Positions 12,030 to 22,511 of a DNA stretch of 64,000 nt are shown here, piece after piece; position 1 is the first letter of the stretch, and every line of letters starts with the position of its first letter. Below the pieces are notes generated by a model. That model did not search any database. It was given only the letters and a program-made list of their open reading frames with translations, and had not been told where the DNA came from. Source of the stretch: Tachypleus tridentatus (Eukaryota > Arthropoda > Merostomata > Xiphosura > Limulidae); NCBI RefSeq assembly GCF_004210375.1, contig NC_134834.1, positions 39,584,264-39,648,263 on the forward strand, written 5' to 3'. A program made the position numbers and the translations under genes.

Positions 12030-12985
12030 ATTAAGATGAAGCATGAAGATCAAGGATCTTTCCAAATAATTCAAGGATAAAGTGGTAGAGAAAAACAAAA
12101 CAGGAGAAGGTTACAATAAAATTTTTGAAGTAGCTCATTCTCCCTGTATGTACGGTGCATCGTTAAGAAATGGACTGTACTTCATACCAGCCAGTTAGAT
12201 CAAGCTACCTTTTCAAATTAAGCAGCTGGGCAAACAGGGAACTGGTTAGGGATGCCACTGTGAAGCTAGAAGTGACTTTGAAAGATTTGCAAAGTTCCAT
12301 GAATGAGACTGGAGTCAGTGCTCATATATCAACAACATCCTGGTCCCCTCCACATGAAACTGGCCTGTATGGGCGAATGGCGAAAAAAAGCCATTACAGA
12401 AAAAAATATAGCTATTAAATCTTGTATGGAATTTGTTACAAAGCACCCACTGCCAATTCTTAGGCTACCCTTTTATCAACATTATAATGCTCCCACTGAT
12501 AAAATGGCGAGCATGTTTGGTGTGACGGGATTCAAACCGCAACCTTAAGATTGCGAGCCAATCGCCCTAACCACTTGGCCATGCCAGGCCAACCCTAGAG
12601 GAAAACCTCTTTAGCTAGCCAAGAATTAAAATTGTGTCGCAGATTTAGATTTCAGCAAAATAACGACCTGAAACATTAGGCCAAAGCAACGCTAGAGTGG
12701 TTTCAAAAGAATAAAGTAAAAGTCCTGGAGTGGCTCAAGTGGCCTGACCTTAATCCAGAAGAATATTTATGGCTAGACTTGAAAATTGCAGTTTATCAAC
12801 GTTCCCCAACGAACTTGTCAGAACTGGATCAATTTTACTGGGAAGAATGGTAAAAAATTATATTATCCCATTGTGCAAAGCTGATAGAAACCTATTTAAA
12901 ATGACTCACAGCAGTAATTACTGCCAAAAGTACTTTCACTAGGTACTGACTTAGGGACTAAATACTTATTCAATTAACAAACTCT
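12030..12985 (+). mobile_element. Tc1-like transposon remnant, split by a SINE-A
   Basis: Transposase fragments typical of Tc1 appear in several frames: GEGYNKIF-like near 12105, WANRELVRDATVKLEVTL at about 12219-12275, ETGLYGRMAKK near 12356-12390, then after the SINE WFQKNKVKVLEW and PDLNPEEYLWLDLKIAVY at about 12740-12800. The last part carries the second catalytic Asp and the final acidic residue of the DD34E triad. The coding sequence is riddled with shifts and is inactive. Terminal repeats were not located. Confidence 0.8.
12444..12590 (-). mobile_element. SINE-A copy, 5' half, inserted in Tc1
   Basis: Minus-strand head and part of the body (GCACCCACTGCCAATTCTTA to ATGCCAGGCC); the 3' tail is missing. 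It separates the two halves of the Tc1 transposase, so it postdates that element. Confidence 0.8.
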
Positions 12986-13115
12986 ACTTTATATATTTTC
13001 TTTGGAGGTTTTACTGAAATTCAACCTCCTTCATACATCATATTGTTAAGTTTGGTCATTAAAAACATTGTTTATATTAGATCAAAATGTGACATTATTG
13101 GTAGAGGTGAATATT

Positions 13116-13237
13116 TATATGCAAAAACGGCTTGTTTGGGTTGAGAAAATATTTTACATAGAAGAGCGAACAACGTTTCGACCTTCTTCGGTCATCGTCA
13201 GGTTCACAAAGAAAGAGGTAATTGACCGGAAGCTGAC
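13116..13237 (-). repeat. Penelope terminal repeat, left arm (sense)
   Basis: This arm is the inverted partner of 15512-15633 with only a few mismatches. Read on the coding strand it contains CTGACGA (13201-13195), a short stem-loop GACC-GAAGAA-GGTC and GAAAC, the layout of a hammerhead ribozyme core. Confidence 0.85.
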
Positions 13238-13345
13238 TACATGTTTGAAAGGGGTTGTGTAACTGAGTGTCGGAATGTAGAGGGCGGTATTAGATGTTTG
13301 AATATATAATTTATTTATTTTATTATATTAATATAAGTATAAATA

Positions 13346-13732
13346 TTATATATTTATAATATATATTATATTGGTTCCTTTATATTGGTTTATTTTGGGT
13401 TTAAGTTGTTGTATAAGTAAGGCTTCTTTAATTTTGCGTTTGTTTATGTTTGTTTCTTTATTTAGTATTTGAGTGTTTTCTATGGTTATGTTGTGTTTAT
13501 TTGACTTGCAGTGTTCGAAAACGTGTGAAGGTGACTTTTTATGTTCTTTGAATCTGGTTTCCATTTTTCTACTTGTTTCTCCAATATAGAAGTCGTGGCA
13601 GTTATCACATTGTATTTTGTAAATAATGTTGGTGTGGTGTTTTTCAGTGTAGTTTTTACATAGTATAGACCTCAGTTTTGTGCCTGGTGTTTGAATAAAT
13701 TTGGTATTAACTGGAATGTCATATTTTGTCAC
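13346..13732 (-). pseudogene. Penelope-like GIY-YIG endonuclease domain
   Basis: A 128-residue open frame holds the endonuclease that would nick the target DNA for Penelope retrotransposition. Key features are a CDNCHDF zinc-knuckle-like segment, the signature IIYKI...DFYIGET, the catalytic Arg region TSRKMETRFKEH and a C-terminal KEALLIQQLKPKINQY segment with conserved Glu and Asn. It lies in a different frame from the reverse transcriptase directly upstream, so the two halves of one polyprotein are separated by a frameshift near 13750. The domain itself appears intact. Confidence 0.88.
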
Positions 13733-13769
13733 TAATTTTTGCCAAATGTTGGTTATTTGTTTGCTGATG

Positions 13770-14909
13770 TCAGGAATATATGGTATACAGCAGTATATGG
13801 TTTCGTGATTTAGTTGGTTGATTTTGCTTTCTGTCTAGGTGTGTGCGTATAATGTTTTCTACGGTTTGTGAAGGAAACTTATTGATGTTGATGAAGTATT
13901 GTTTTATTTTGTCTAATTCATCGTTAATTTTATCTGGTGAGCATAGTTTTATGGCTGTGTTTATTTGGTTTCTTAGTATGTTGAGTTTTTGTTTTGTTTC
14001 ATGTGCTGAGTCCCAAGGAATGTATAGTCCAGTATGGGTGATTTTTCGGTGGATTTCTGTTTTGAATTGTGTGTCGGTTCTTGTAATTTTGAGGTTAAGA
14101 AATGATATTTGATTGCTTTCTTCCTGTTCACATGTGAAGTTAATGTTGGGATGTATAGAGTTAATGTGATTGAAAAAATTAAGCGTGTGTTCTGCAGATG
14201 TGAATCCCGCAACCGTGACATCTACATACTCGTATCTGTACCAGTATAGTGGTGGATGTAATGCTAATGCTGTGTTAATTGCTTGTGTTTCAACTTGTGT
14301 CATAAAAATATTGGCTAGAACTGGTGATACTGGGTTGCCCATGCTTAGGCCATTTGTTTGTATATAGTTTTGGTTGTTGAACATGAAGTTTGTCTTTATC
14401 GTGGTGAATTCTATGAGGGTTGCTAACTGGTTACTGGGAATTTCTATAGTTGGGTTAGGGTCTCGGATATAGAGTTCTAAGGCTATCTTGCAGGCTTCAG
14501 TGGTTGGAACTTCTGTAAAGAGGGATATAACATCGAAACTGGCCATTAAGGCTTTATGATTAAGTTGATTTAGATTAGACTTGAAATTAAAAGAGTCTTT
14601 GATGAATGAGCTGGCTGATGTTACATATTTGGAGAATGCCCATGCTATGTATTTACCAAGATTGTAATTAAACGGATCATATGTGGACATTATTGGTCGT
14701 AATGGACAATCTGGTTTATGAGGTTTGGGGATGCCGTATATTTGCGGTGTGCGTGAGTTGGTTTTAAGTAGGTAGGAATAAAGTGTTTGTGAAATTTTAT
14801 TGGCTTTTTTCATTTGTAGTTGTAATTTGTTCAGTTGCGTCTCGTGTGTCTTTGTTGGATTTGTGTGTATTGGTTTAAATTTGTTCGTGTCTGATAGGAT
14901 GTTATTCAT
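13770..14909 (-). pseudogene. Penelope-like reverse transcriptase, catalytic Asp lost
   Basis: A 379-residue frame encodes an RT related to telomerase, which would copy element RNA at the nicked target. Visible motifs are YGIPKPHKPDCPLRPI (template-side loop typical of Penelope), MASFDVISLFTEVP (motif A Asp), GLSMGNPVSPVLANIF (motif B) and YEYVDVTVAGF at motif C, then FLNLKITRTDTQFKTEIHRK and THTGLYIPWDS. Motif C should read YVDD; here the second Asp is Val (GTC), a one-base change that removes a metal ligand. Translation stops just before the endonuclease frame. Confidence 0.92.
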
Positions 14910-15187
14910 TTTTTGGATGTATTAATTCGTGTTCATTATGACAATAGCGTTACCTTTATCTGCTTTTAGAATTTTTATGTTTTTGTCTTGTTTTAGGTTT
15001 TTAATGGAATTAATGTCTCTTTTGTAAGGTTGTTTTTTAGTTTACTGTTTTGTGAAATTATGTTGATGGTTTTGTGAGAAAATTCTTTGAAAAAATCGTT
15101 TAAGATGTTGTTTTAAGGTGTTTCTGGAAAATATAAATTTGTAATTTTACCTGGGAAGCTTGGCTGTTGGATGTCAATAAAATTATC

Positions 15188-15406
15188 TTAGTTGTCTTCT
15201 TTCTGTTGGTTGTTTTTGGTTGTTTCCTTGTTTTTGTTCTCTGTAGAAAGTATCACAAGTCTCCTGGCTAAGTCTTCTAAACATGTTTTGATTTCTATCG
15301 TTGGAATGTACCTAGGTACTATTGCAAAGTTGAGTCCTTTGTTAAGTAGATGTATCTCGTCTGTGTTTAATTGTCGGTCGGATCTGTTAATTATGAGGTT
15401 AGTCAA
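15188..15406 (-). pseudogene. Penelope-like polyprotein N-terminal fragment
   Basis: The frame reads LINRSDRQLNTDEIHLLNKG and FAIVPRYIPTIEIKTCLEDL, matching the region upstream of RT in Penelope proteins (leading into a 'L-x-x-G-L-x-F' block). It is separated from the RT frame by shifts and stops between 14910 and 15187. Confidence 0.8.
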
Positions 15407-15511
15407 CGGTTTGTCGTTTTGATGTCTTTTCTGTTGTTTGCATCTTAGTTTTTCTAGTTTTTTGTTGTGGCAGATCTTTTTGTCTCTTCTATGTAAAATA
15501 TTTTCTTTGTG

Positions 15512-15633
15512 GTCAGCTTCCAGTCAATTACCTCTTTCTTTGTGAACCTGACGATGACCGAAGAAGGTCGAAACGTTGTTCGCTCTTCTATGTAAAATAT
15601 CTTCTCAACCCAAACGAGCCGTTTTTGCATATA
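15512..15633 (+). repeat. Penelope terminal repeat, right arm (antisense to element)
   Basis: Inverted copy of 13116-13237. CTGACGA is at 15548-15554 and GAAAC at 15570-15574. A shorter direct duplication of part of the arm (CTTCTATGTAAAATATTTTC) lies just before it at about 15487-15506. Confidence 0.85.
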
Positions 15634-15854
15634 AATTTCTCAACAAGTGGGTTTCTCGACATCACTGAGAGGTGAATATTGTTGCAAGGCGTCAAATATA
15701 TGTATATATAAAGAGTAATTTCACTCTTTTTCTTCCAGTTCTTATTCTGGTTATTATAATATTTAATACATGAATCCTACTGTTAAATGCTATAAAACAA
15801 GAGTGGCTAATTTGAAGGTAAATATCCTATGATATGTTTGGAAGCATACTTTTT

Positions 15855-16117
15855 ATTGTTTGTTCTGAATTTCGCGCAAAGCTACACAAGGGCTAACTGC
15901 GATAACCGTCCCTAATTTAGCAGTGTAAGATTAGAGGAAAAGCAGCTAGTCATCACCACCCACCGCTAACTCTTGGAATACTCTTTTACCAACGAATAGT
16001 GTGATTTACCGTCATATTATAACGCACCCACAGCTGAAAGGGCGAGCATGTTTGGTGCGACCTGGATTCGAACCAGCGCTACTCAGAACGCCTTAACCCA
16101 CCTGGTCATGCCGGGGC
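15855..16117 (-). mobile_element. SINE-A copy
   Basis: Minus-strand copy with AATTTCGCGCAAAGCTACAC at the tail and CCACCTGGTCATGCCGGG at the head. Confidence 0.85.
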
Positions 16118-16134
16118 GTTAATAACATCTATCA

Positions 16135-16886
16135 GAAATAATTATTACAAACAATGATTTATATACAAGATTTTTACAAACTTACAAACAACACTGGGTC
16201 CTTTATCTGCTTTCAAATTGAATCTTTTATTGACGCATCAAGGAGAGCGAATTAATCCTGTGTTGATACACACGTATAATACACACGTCTGCGAAGCTAG
16301 TTAGCTGCTTCACAGGCACACAATTTTTCACTATCGAAATTATACAATGCTTTCATAGAAATACTAACGTTCGAAGTTAATTTTCTAAAGTTGAACGGTT
16401 CGTAATGTTCAAAATTTATATACATTTCTGGTCAAATATCTGTAGCCTTCCGATTAATAAGCGTTTATTACAATTAGAGCTTCCGAGGTTTATACTATAC
16501 TGACTGTAGCGACTCAACAGTATCATTAAACATATATATGTAAAAACGGCTGGTTTGGGTTATGAAAATTTTTTTATGTAGAGGAGCGAACAACATTTTG
16601 ACCTTCTTCGGTCATCTTTGTTCACTCTTCTACATAAAAAAATTTTCATAACCAAAACCAGCCGTTTTTACATATATATTTTTCTCTACAAGTGGGTTTT
16701 CTCGTCATCACTGAGTATTATTAAAGTCTCTTAGCGCGCCGATTTATTATCTTTAGGTGAAGTTCTTGAAAGTACAGCAGGCAACAATGTGTAACATATA
16801 TTATTGATTTTTACGATCGAGAAATTTTTACAAATTTAGAGAATAGGTGGAACTTTCGAAATATACATTTAACAATATGAGTTACA
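16135..16886 (-). repeat. LTR-like dispersed repeat, copy 2 (interrupted by Penelope miniature)
   Basis: Inverted relative to 5975-6930, matching across ATTACGAACCGTTCAACTTT, ACGCTTATTAATCGGAAGGC and GTAAGTTTGTAAAAATCTTG (minus strand). It starts TGTAAC on the minus strand near 16886 and has AATAAAA in a conserved position. The insert at 16531-16713 breaks it. Confidence 0.5.
16531..16713. mobile_element. 183-bp palindromic Penelope-derived miniature element
   Basis: Two arms of about 60 bp (TGTAAAAACGGCTGGTTTGG and its complement) flank a short centre holding the GACCTTCTTCGGTC stem-loop of the Penelope terminus. The right end matches the Penelope end (CAAGTGGGTTTTCTCG...CATCACTG). A near-perfect 12-bp duplication, AGTATCATTAAA (16519-16530) and AGTATTATTAAA (16714-16725), flanks it, so it inserted in this form. 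There is no coding capacity. Confidence 0.8.
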
Positions 16887-17545
16887 CTCATTTCTAAATA
16901 TATATGAAACTAAACTAAACATCAATATCAAAATAAATGTACATTAATAAATCTGTTACATAACAAAGGTTTGAAGAGTTCTTAATGATCCATTTGTGTT
17001 AAAAATTCTGTGAAAATAATCTACTGATCTATTTTGAAATCTGTCTGACAGCATAGGGTTGTTTGAGCGATTCTATAAGAAGGTTGTATTTGTGTATCTG
17101 TGAGGTAACAAGGTTTTCAACTTGGGAGTGTAGAAAGAGGGTTTAATAAATGAAAAATATGAAATTGATCTAAATTTTTAAAAATAAAATAACCATGTAA
17201 ACAAATCAAATGTAATAATGTTTATAGAAGTTTTATTTTTTATTAAATGATACAAGAATAAGTTATTACATATATAAAAGCTGAAAAATAATGTGATCAA
17301 TATGCCTAGTGTTTCAGGGGTTGGGCCCCCTTGGCTACTCATATGTTGTGTATCTAGCAGTTCTGTATGTTTTAGTGATTATTGAATTTTGTATTGTTTG
17401 TAACTTTTGTAAGTGCAATTTGGTGACATTTAACCATACTAAATATAACAAGAAGAAAACTACTGAATAGCTACGGCATTTGAAATTATTTCAGGAGGGA
17501 GTAGAGTAAATTAATTTACGACACCTTTGTTTCCTTTTTATTATT

Positions 17546-17813
17546 GGGGCCTGGCATGGCCTAGCGCGTTAAGGCCCCTGAGGTAATCTGAGGGTCGTGG
17601 AGTCGCGCCAAACATGCTCGCCCTCCCAGCCGTGGGGGCGTTATAATGTGACGGTCAATCCCACTATTCGTTGGTAAAAAGTAGCCCAAGAGTTGGCGGT
17701 GGGTGGTGATGACTAGCTGCCTTCCCTCTAGTTTTACACTGCTAAATTAGGGACGGCTAGCACAGATAGCCCTCGAGTAGCTTTGTGCGAAATTCCAAAA
17801 CAAACAAACAAAC
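17546..17813 (+). mobile_element. SINE-A copy
   Basis: Plus-strand copy with shortened head (GGGTCGTGGAGTCGCGCCAA lacks part of the T arm), complete body and CCAAAACAAACAAACAAA tail. Confidence 0.85.
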
Positions 17814-19839
17814 CTTTTTATTAGCTATATTTTTGTGCCAGCAATAACACGAGTGTGGCGCGCGTATACCAGATTCAATTTTATTATTTATCAGCCTAGC
17901 CTCAAAACAAAATATTTTAGGTAAAAATAAAATAAATTAATCTATGAAATCTTGAAACGGTTTCACCTCCTGAGTCTAAAACTGTATTTAGATCTAAAAT
18001 AGATCAAGAGACAATGGAGACATGAGCTAAAAATTTGCGCTTGAAAAAAAATTACGAATCGGTAATCCATGGTTAAAAATAATAAGTTTTAGCGTAAACA
18101 TTTGTTTCAAAAAGTATACTATTACACTTTATATGTGGTATAGTTTGTTTGTTTTCTTTTATCTTGTGAAATCACTAATGTATTATTTATTTATACGTGT
18201 ATATATATATATATATACACATATACACATTTGTGAAATATCCTAATAAAGCCGTTATAAATTACTGTAACAATCAGTTGACGTAAAACCATATGCACCA
18301 CACCCATTTGTAAGCCAGTGCTTTCAATTAATAAATGATGGCTTCAAGCCAGTGATAAGTTTAGGTCTAAATAGGTTTAGATAATAAAATAAATCACATA
18401 CTTTAAAATGCATACGTTTATAGTTTTCATACTCAGAATACCATTTATTATTTACTAGCTGGAGTACTCTTTCAACAAATAGGGAAGGCATAGCGTCCAG
18501 GTGGTTGACACAGGGGTTAGATCCGAACTCTGACCACCTTATGCAACTCCTCTGGAGACATAAAAGGTACATGTCAGGTTTCATGAATTTGGGATAACGG
18601 CTCACCAGTTATAAACAAATGCACACAGAGACTTAGATTCTCACCTACATTGCGAACTACCAAGGAGATATATAAATTTTAACTAGATGACAAATTTGTT
18701 CATAATATAATTAAGATAAAAACTTCAATTAAGAAACATGATGCACCGGACATTGAATACAAATGAAAATCAGGAGCAAAACACTTTTAATTATGTTGAA
18801 CTTAATAGCGTATTAGAAACATAAACGCAATTAAATACGTTATTGCCTGTAAACAGTTAACTGTTTCTTTGTCAGAGTTCCTACGGGATGAAGCAAAACC
18901 AAAACTATATTTGTGCATACCCACCAGATACCTGTCACAAAAACTTTTCAGGAAGCAAAACTTTTCAAAAACATTGTTCTGCAGTGTTTGGTAACTTTAC
19001 ACATTTGTAGCAATAGTTATGAAGTAACTAGTAAAAGAGATCTTCTTGATATTTTGAAATTTAGTCGTTAATCCTACAACAAAATATTTTAGGTTATATT
19101 TGGTCCAAAGAGGAAATAATTTCATGTGTAACTTTAGTGTCCAGGGAAGAAAAAAAATCCTAAATATGTAATGGTTCCTTTATTATCACTGCAAATAAAC
19201 ATTGTTATTAAATTTCCTTTAATGTGTATGAAAATGCTATTTTCGCATATATGCATAATGTCAGAAAAAACAATTATATATAATGAGAGTCAGCATCAAA
19301 GAAAGGAAAACAATAAATGTTAATAGGTGAGCGGAACTCTGGCGGAAGTGGGAGGTTCTTTCACGTTCCTCGAACCTCCATGACTACGGACTTGATAGGA
19401 AAAGAAAAACACATGACGATTATAAAATCCCACAGGTACATGACAAATACTTATCAATAGCCCTGAGTTTTCCAATATCACTGGAGAGGTAGAGTGGTAA
19501 TCTGATCAGTCTAATTTCGAAACAGGTCATGGACTCGATTGATCAATATAATCAGTTACCTAAGAGTATTGACTAAATTGATTAATGTCGCGAAAAGAAT
19601 CAGCTATTTAAAATTAATGTTTTTGGCTATTACCATTTTCTTTGTTAGGTAATCGAAATGAATGTTTCTGATTGCTAATATCTTCGATAATTCCAACTAT
19701 ACAGTAATCTAAATATTGCCATTATGATTTTGATTAATCAAAACTTGTAAATTTAAAAATTAGATACAGACTTCTTATCACTAACATTTAAAAGAGAATA
19801 CAAGATCGTATGTTTTATAAAGACCCTCAAAAGTCAAAA
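17814..19839. other. No recognisable gene; one TA microsatellite
   Basis: AT-rich intronic sequence. A (TA)n run is at about 18197-18220. The minus-strand frame at 18324-18605 has no domain and no supporting signal. Confidence 0.45.
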
Positions 19840-21165
19840 TATTATCTCTGAAACGACTTTTTCAACAAATATCCTTGGTGGCACCAAACCTACTAGTTTT
19901 TATAACCTATCCCAATACACAAAACTAGATACCCTCTCCGCCATATTCTGTCAAATGTAGACTCTGGTAAATAAAACCTGTCAAAATTAATCATTCCTAT
20001 CATTAAATCCCTCACCTTAAACGAAATTACGATTACCGATTATTTTACCTTTGCTTTTGAAATCTCCAAGCTTCCTTCTGCTGATCAAAATGTTATGGTC
20101 TTTTTGCTTATTGAATCTTTCTATACTAATATGCCCCTTGACCTTCTCTGGACCTTCTCTTTCCTTCTAACACTAAACAGTATCTTGGTTTCACTCGTTA
20201 ATAATTCTTCGAACTTTTATTCCTCTCCACAAAGCTAAATCATTTCTTCTTTAATAACGTCATTTATGACTAAGTAGATAATTTGCCATAGGTTCCCTGC
20301 TAACTTCAACGATAACCAATAGTTTTCTAAGCTATCATAAACGTAAATGGCTAGAAAACTGAATTCAAACCTGTCCTTTACAAACGCCATATTGATAACA
20401 GTTTCTTGCCGTTTCGATAATCAAGTTAGGTATCAAAATTCCTTTTTACCTTAATTCCCAACATCAAGTTCACATCCTAATTCGAAGAAAATGGTTCGTT
20501 ACCGTTCTTGGACATCAGGATTACCAAAGAAGGTAAACAATTTGCTACCTCTGTTTAAAACAAAATAACTTTTATTGGCCTCTACATCAGTTTCAATAGT
20601 TTTATCCCCAGTTTTAAAAGTAATATGGTTATATCATTGTTAAACACAAGTTTAAACTTTGTTCCCCTTGTATATAAACATATGTTAAATAATTGGCATC
20701 TGGGTGATTTTTCTAACAAAGGTTACACGCAATTTCCTAAAGAACAATTTCCAACCGCCAAACAATGTACACACCTGTCTCCAAACATCTCCTCATCATC
20801 TCCCTTTCGTTTATGGGTTCACTATTCCTACAAATCAAACACATCCCTCTTCTTTAACAAAAACTTCCACCCTAAAACTCACCTCAAAATAATATACAGA
20901 CCTAGCCTCCATATTAACACTTATTTTAATACAAAAGTCAAAAATCTAAACTTCTACCATTATAGCTCTTATATCAATATACGTATAATGATTGTAAGGC
21001 CACATACATTGGCAAAACAAAACACCACTTAAAGTCTGTCAAAATTTAGGAGTACCTTACTTTACATTAAAGAAAGTCTACTCATAGCTGAATATCGCCC
21101 AACTTATAACGACTCACAAAGCTTTATGGATCTAAAATTGTTATAAATTTCAGACTTAAACTAAT
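19840..21165 (+). mobile_element. Second Penelope-like element, old remnant
   Basis: Stop-ridden plus-strand matches occur in the order expected of Penelope: a template-side block (TKPTSFYNL, near 19890), motif A-like MVFLLIESFYTNMPLDLL near 20092-20145, NGSLPFLDIRITKEGKQFAT near 20490-20550, ITFIGLYISFNSF near 20566-20605 and a GIY-YIG fragment NDCKATYIGKTKHHLK near 20988-21030. The sequence is distinct from the element at 13116-15667, so two Penelope lineages are present in the same intron. Ends were not found. Confidence 0.72.
20967..21050 (+). pseudogene. GIY-YIG endonuclease fragment of the second Penelope element
   Basis: The frame contains CKATYIGKTKHHLK, the YIG half of the GIY-YIG signature with following basic helix, then a stop near 21046. 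It identifies the surrounding remnant as Penelope-like rather than another non-LTR element. Confidence 0.65.
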
Positions 21166-21649
21166 GCATGAAAGAGTCGTTTTCTTTCCAGAAATTAAGC
21201 AACATTAACTGAGGCAGCTAGCAATCAAAGTAAGTATGATATCCTTCTGCTGATGTGTAATTATGGGTAATAGGTTATCCAGCTGTTCAGTGGAATGGTT
21301 ATCAAAGTGGTAATTAAAATTAAAGTAAGCAAGGGCAACAGTAACACTAGGGAACCCTCTGTTGTATAACAGCTGGCAATAAGTATTGGGTTGCCAATAC
21401 ATCTTAGATTATTGTTTGAGGATTGTTCAAACAATTTAGATCCAGTGTACTCACACAAGCTGACTTATCCAACACCACATAGATACAAATAATGCATATT
21501 TGATTAGCAATTAATGCAGGTTTTCCTGGAGCTTAAGGGATTTAACCAAGTTGATATATAACATATATTGAAGGTTTGGATCATATAATTTTCAAAGAGT
21601 GTTTAGTTCATCTTCACTAATAATTGTGAAGAAAATGGAAGATTGAATA

Positions 21650-22128
21650 TTTTGACACTAATCATTGTCTTTCCTCTGCTGCAGACAGACGAATGTCTGA
21701 ATACACCGGAAGGACCCTGTTCAACACTTTAGATATCGCGTCCAAATACTATCAATTTAAACTGAGGACGAAAGCATATCTAAGATTGCTTTTACCACGA
21801 GAATGTTTTGTATAAAACTTACACGAAATTTGGCTAATGTTTGCCCACCAATTTTAAGAAGCTAATGTAGCTGACACTGAAGAGGCTGTAACTGGAGAAA
21901 TGCAAGGAATTCTGCATTGAAAAGCCTGAAAATGTATTTTAGCAGATAGAAAAGGGAATCTTGAATTTGAAACAAGAAAACTGTGCACTCATGTGCAGAG
22001 AAATAGAATTTCTTAGTCATATTATGGGTAGGAGTTGAGTATCGATAGATCCTATTAAGAAAGCAGCAGTGAGAGCCTAAACTCAACCCCTGACTGAAAA
22101 GGAAGTCCACAGTTTTATTGGTTTATGT
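21650..22128 (+). pseudogene. Ty3/gypsy pol (reverse transcriptase) remnant
   Basis: Shifted plus-strand fragments match gypsy RT: LPLLQTDECLNTPEG and STLDIASKYYQFKL near 21670-21760 (motif A region), then CREIEFLSHIMG near 21990-22030, SIDPIKKAAVRA and TQPLTEKEVHSFIGLC near 22040-22128. The last match runs directly into the hAT insertion. No clear pol sequence resumes at 24664. Confidence 0.75.
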
Positions 22129-22511
22129 CAGAGATTCTCAAACCGTGTGCCGCGAAAGATTGGCTGGTGTTTCGCGGTGTTTTTGAAGCACATTCAACTT
22201 TCTTGGGATTTTACAAACTACTATAGAGACACTCTGAAACCTTCCAAAACATTCGATAGTTTTCATTGAACTCGAGCACTGAGAAGTTCATACTTAAATT
22301 TCATTCTCGACTGCAACGGTTGGACTATTAGTTTAATTGTGGCGCAACAAGCGCTTCGTACGTCATAAATGATGCATCAAACAATCAAACTGCTTTCTGG
22401 AACACGTTCTCATTTTGCGGTGAGCTACAGCTACTACGATGTAGGTAGGAATTTAATATCAACTGCAGAACTTCGTGCTTATCGTGTATGAATTAGCTTT
22501 ATCATTTATCC

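Larger units (their letters stand above)
13116..15667 (-). mobile_element. Penelope-like retroelement, complete copy
   Basis: A perfect 13-bp target duplication AGAGGTGAATATT flanks the element (13103-13115 and 15668-15680), giving 2552 bp. Termini of 122 bp are inverted to each other (13116-13237 and 15512-15633), as known for Penelope-like elements. The coding strand is minus: an N-terminal fragment (15406-15188), reverse transcriptase (14909-13770) and GIY-YIG endonuclease (13732-13346). The right end carries a unique piece AACAAGTGGGTTTCTCGACA that also ends the miniature at 16531-16713. It lies in the intron of the zinc-finger gene on the same strand. Confidence 0.93.

Noticed and set aside
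13843..14367. Plus-strand ORFs across the Penelope RT
   Set aside because: They are antisense frames of the RT on the minus strand.
18197..18220. (TA)n run as regulatory TATA element
   Set aside because: A simple microsatellite in an intron with no transcription start nearby.
18324..18605. 93-residue minus-strand ORF
   Set aside because: No recognisable motif and it lies in the intron of the zinc-finger gene; length is within chance expectation.
19485..19560. tRNA-like stretch GAGAGGTAGAGTGGTAATCT
   Set aside because: A and B boxes are both imperfect and no stable cloverleaf can be drawn; too weak to call a SINE or tRNA.
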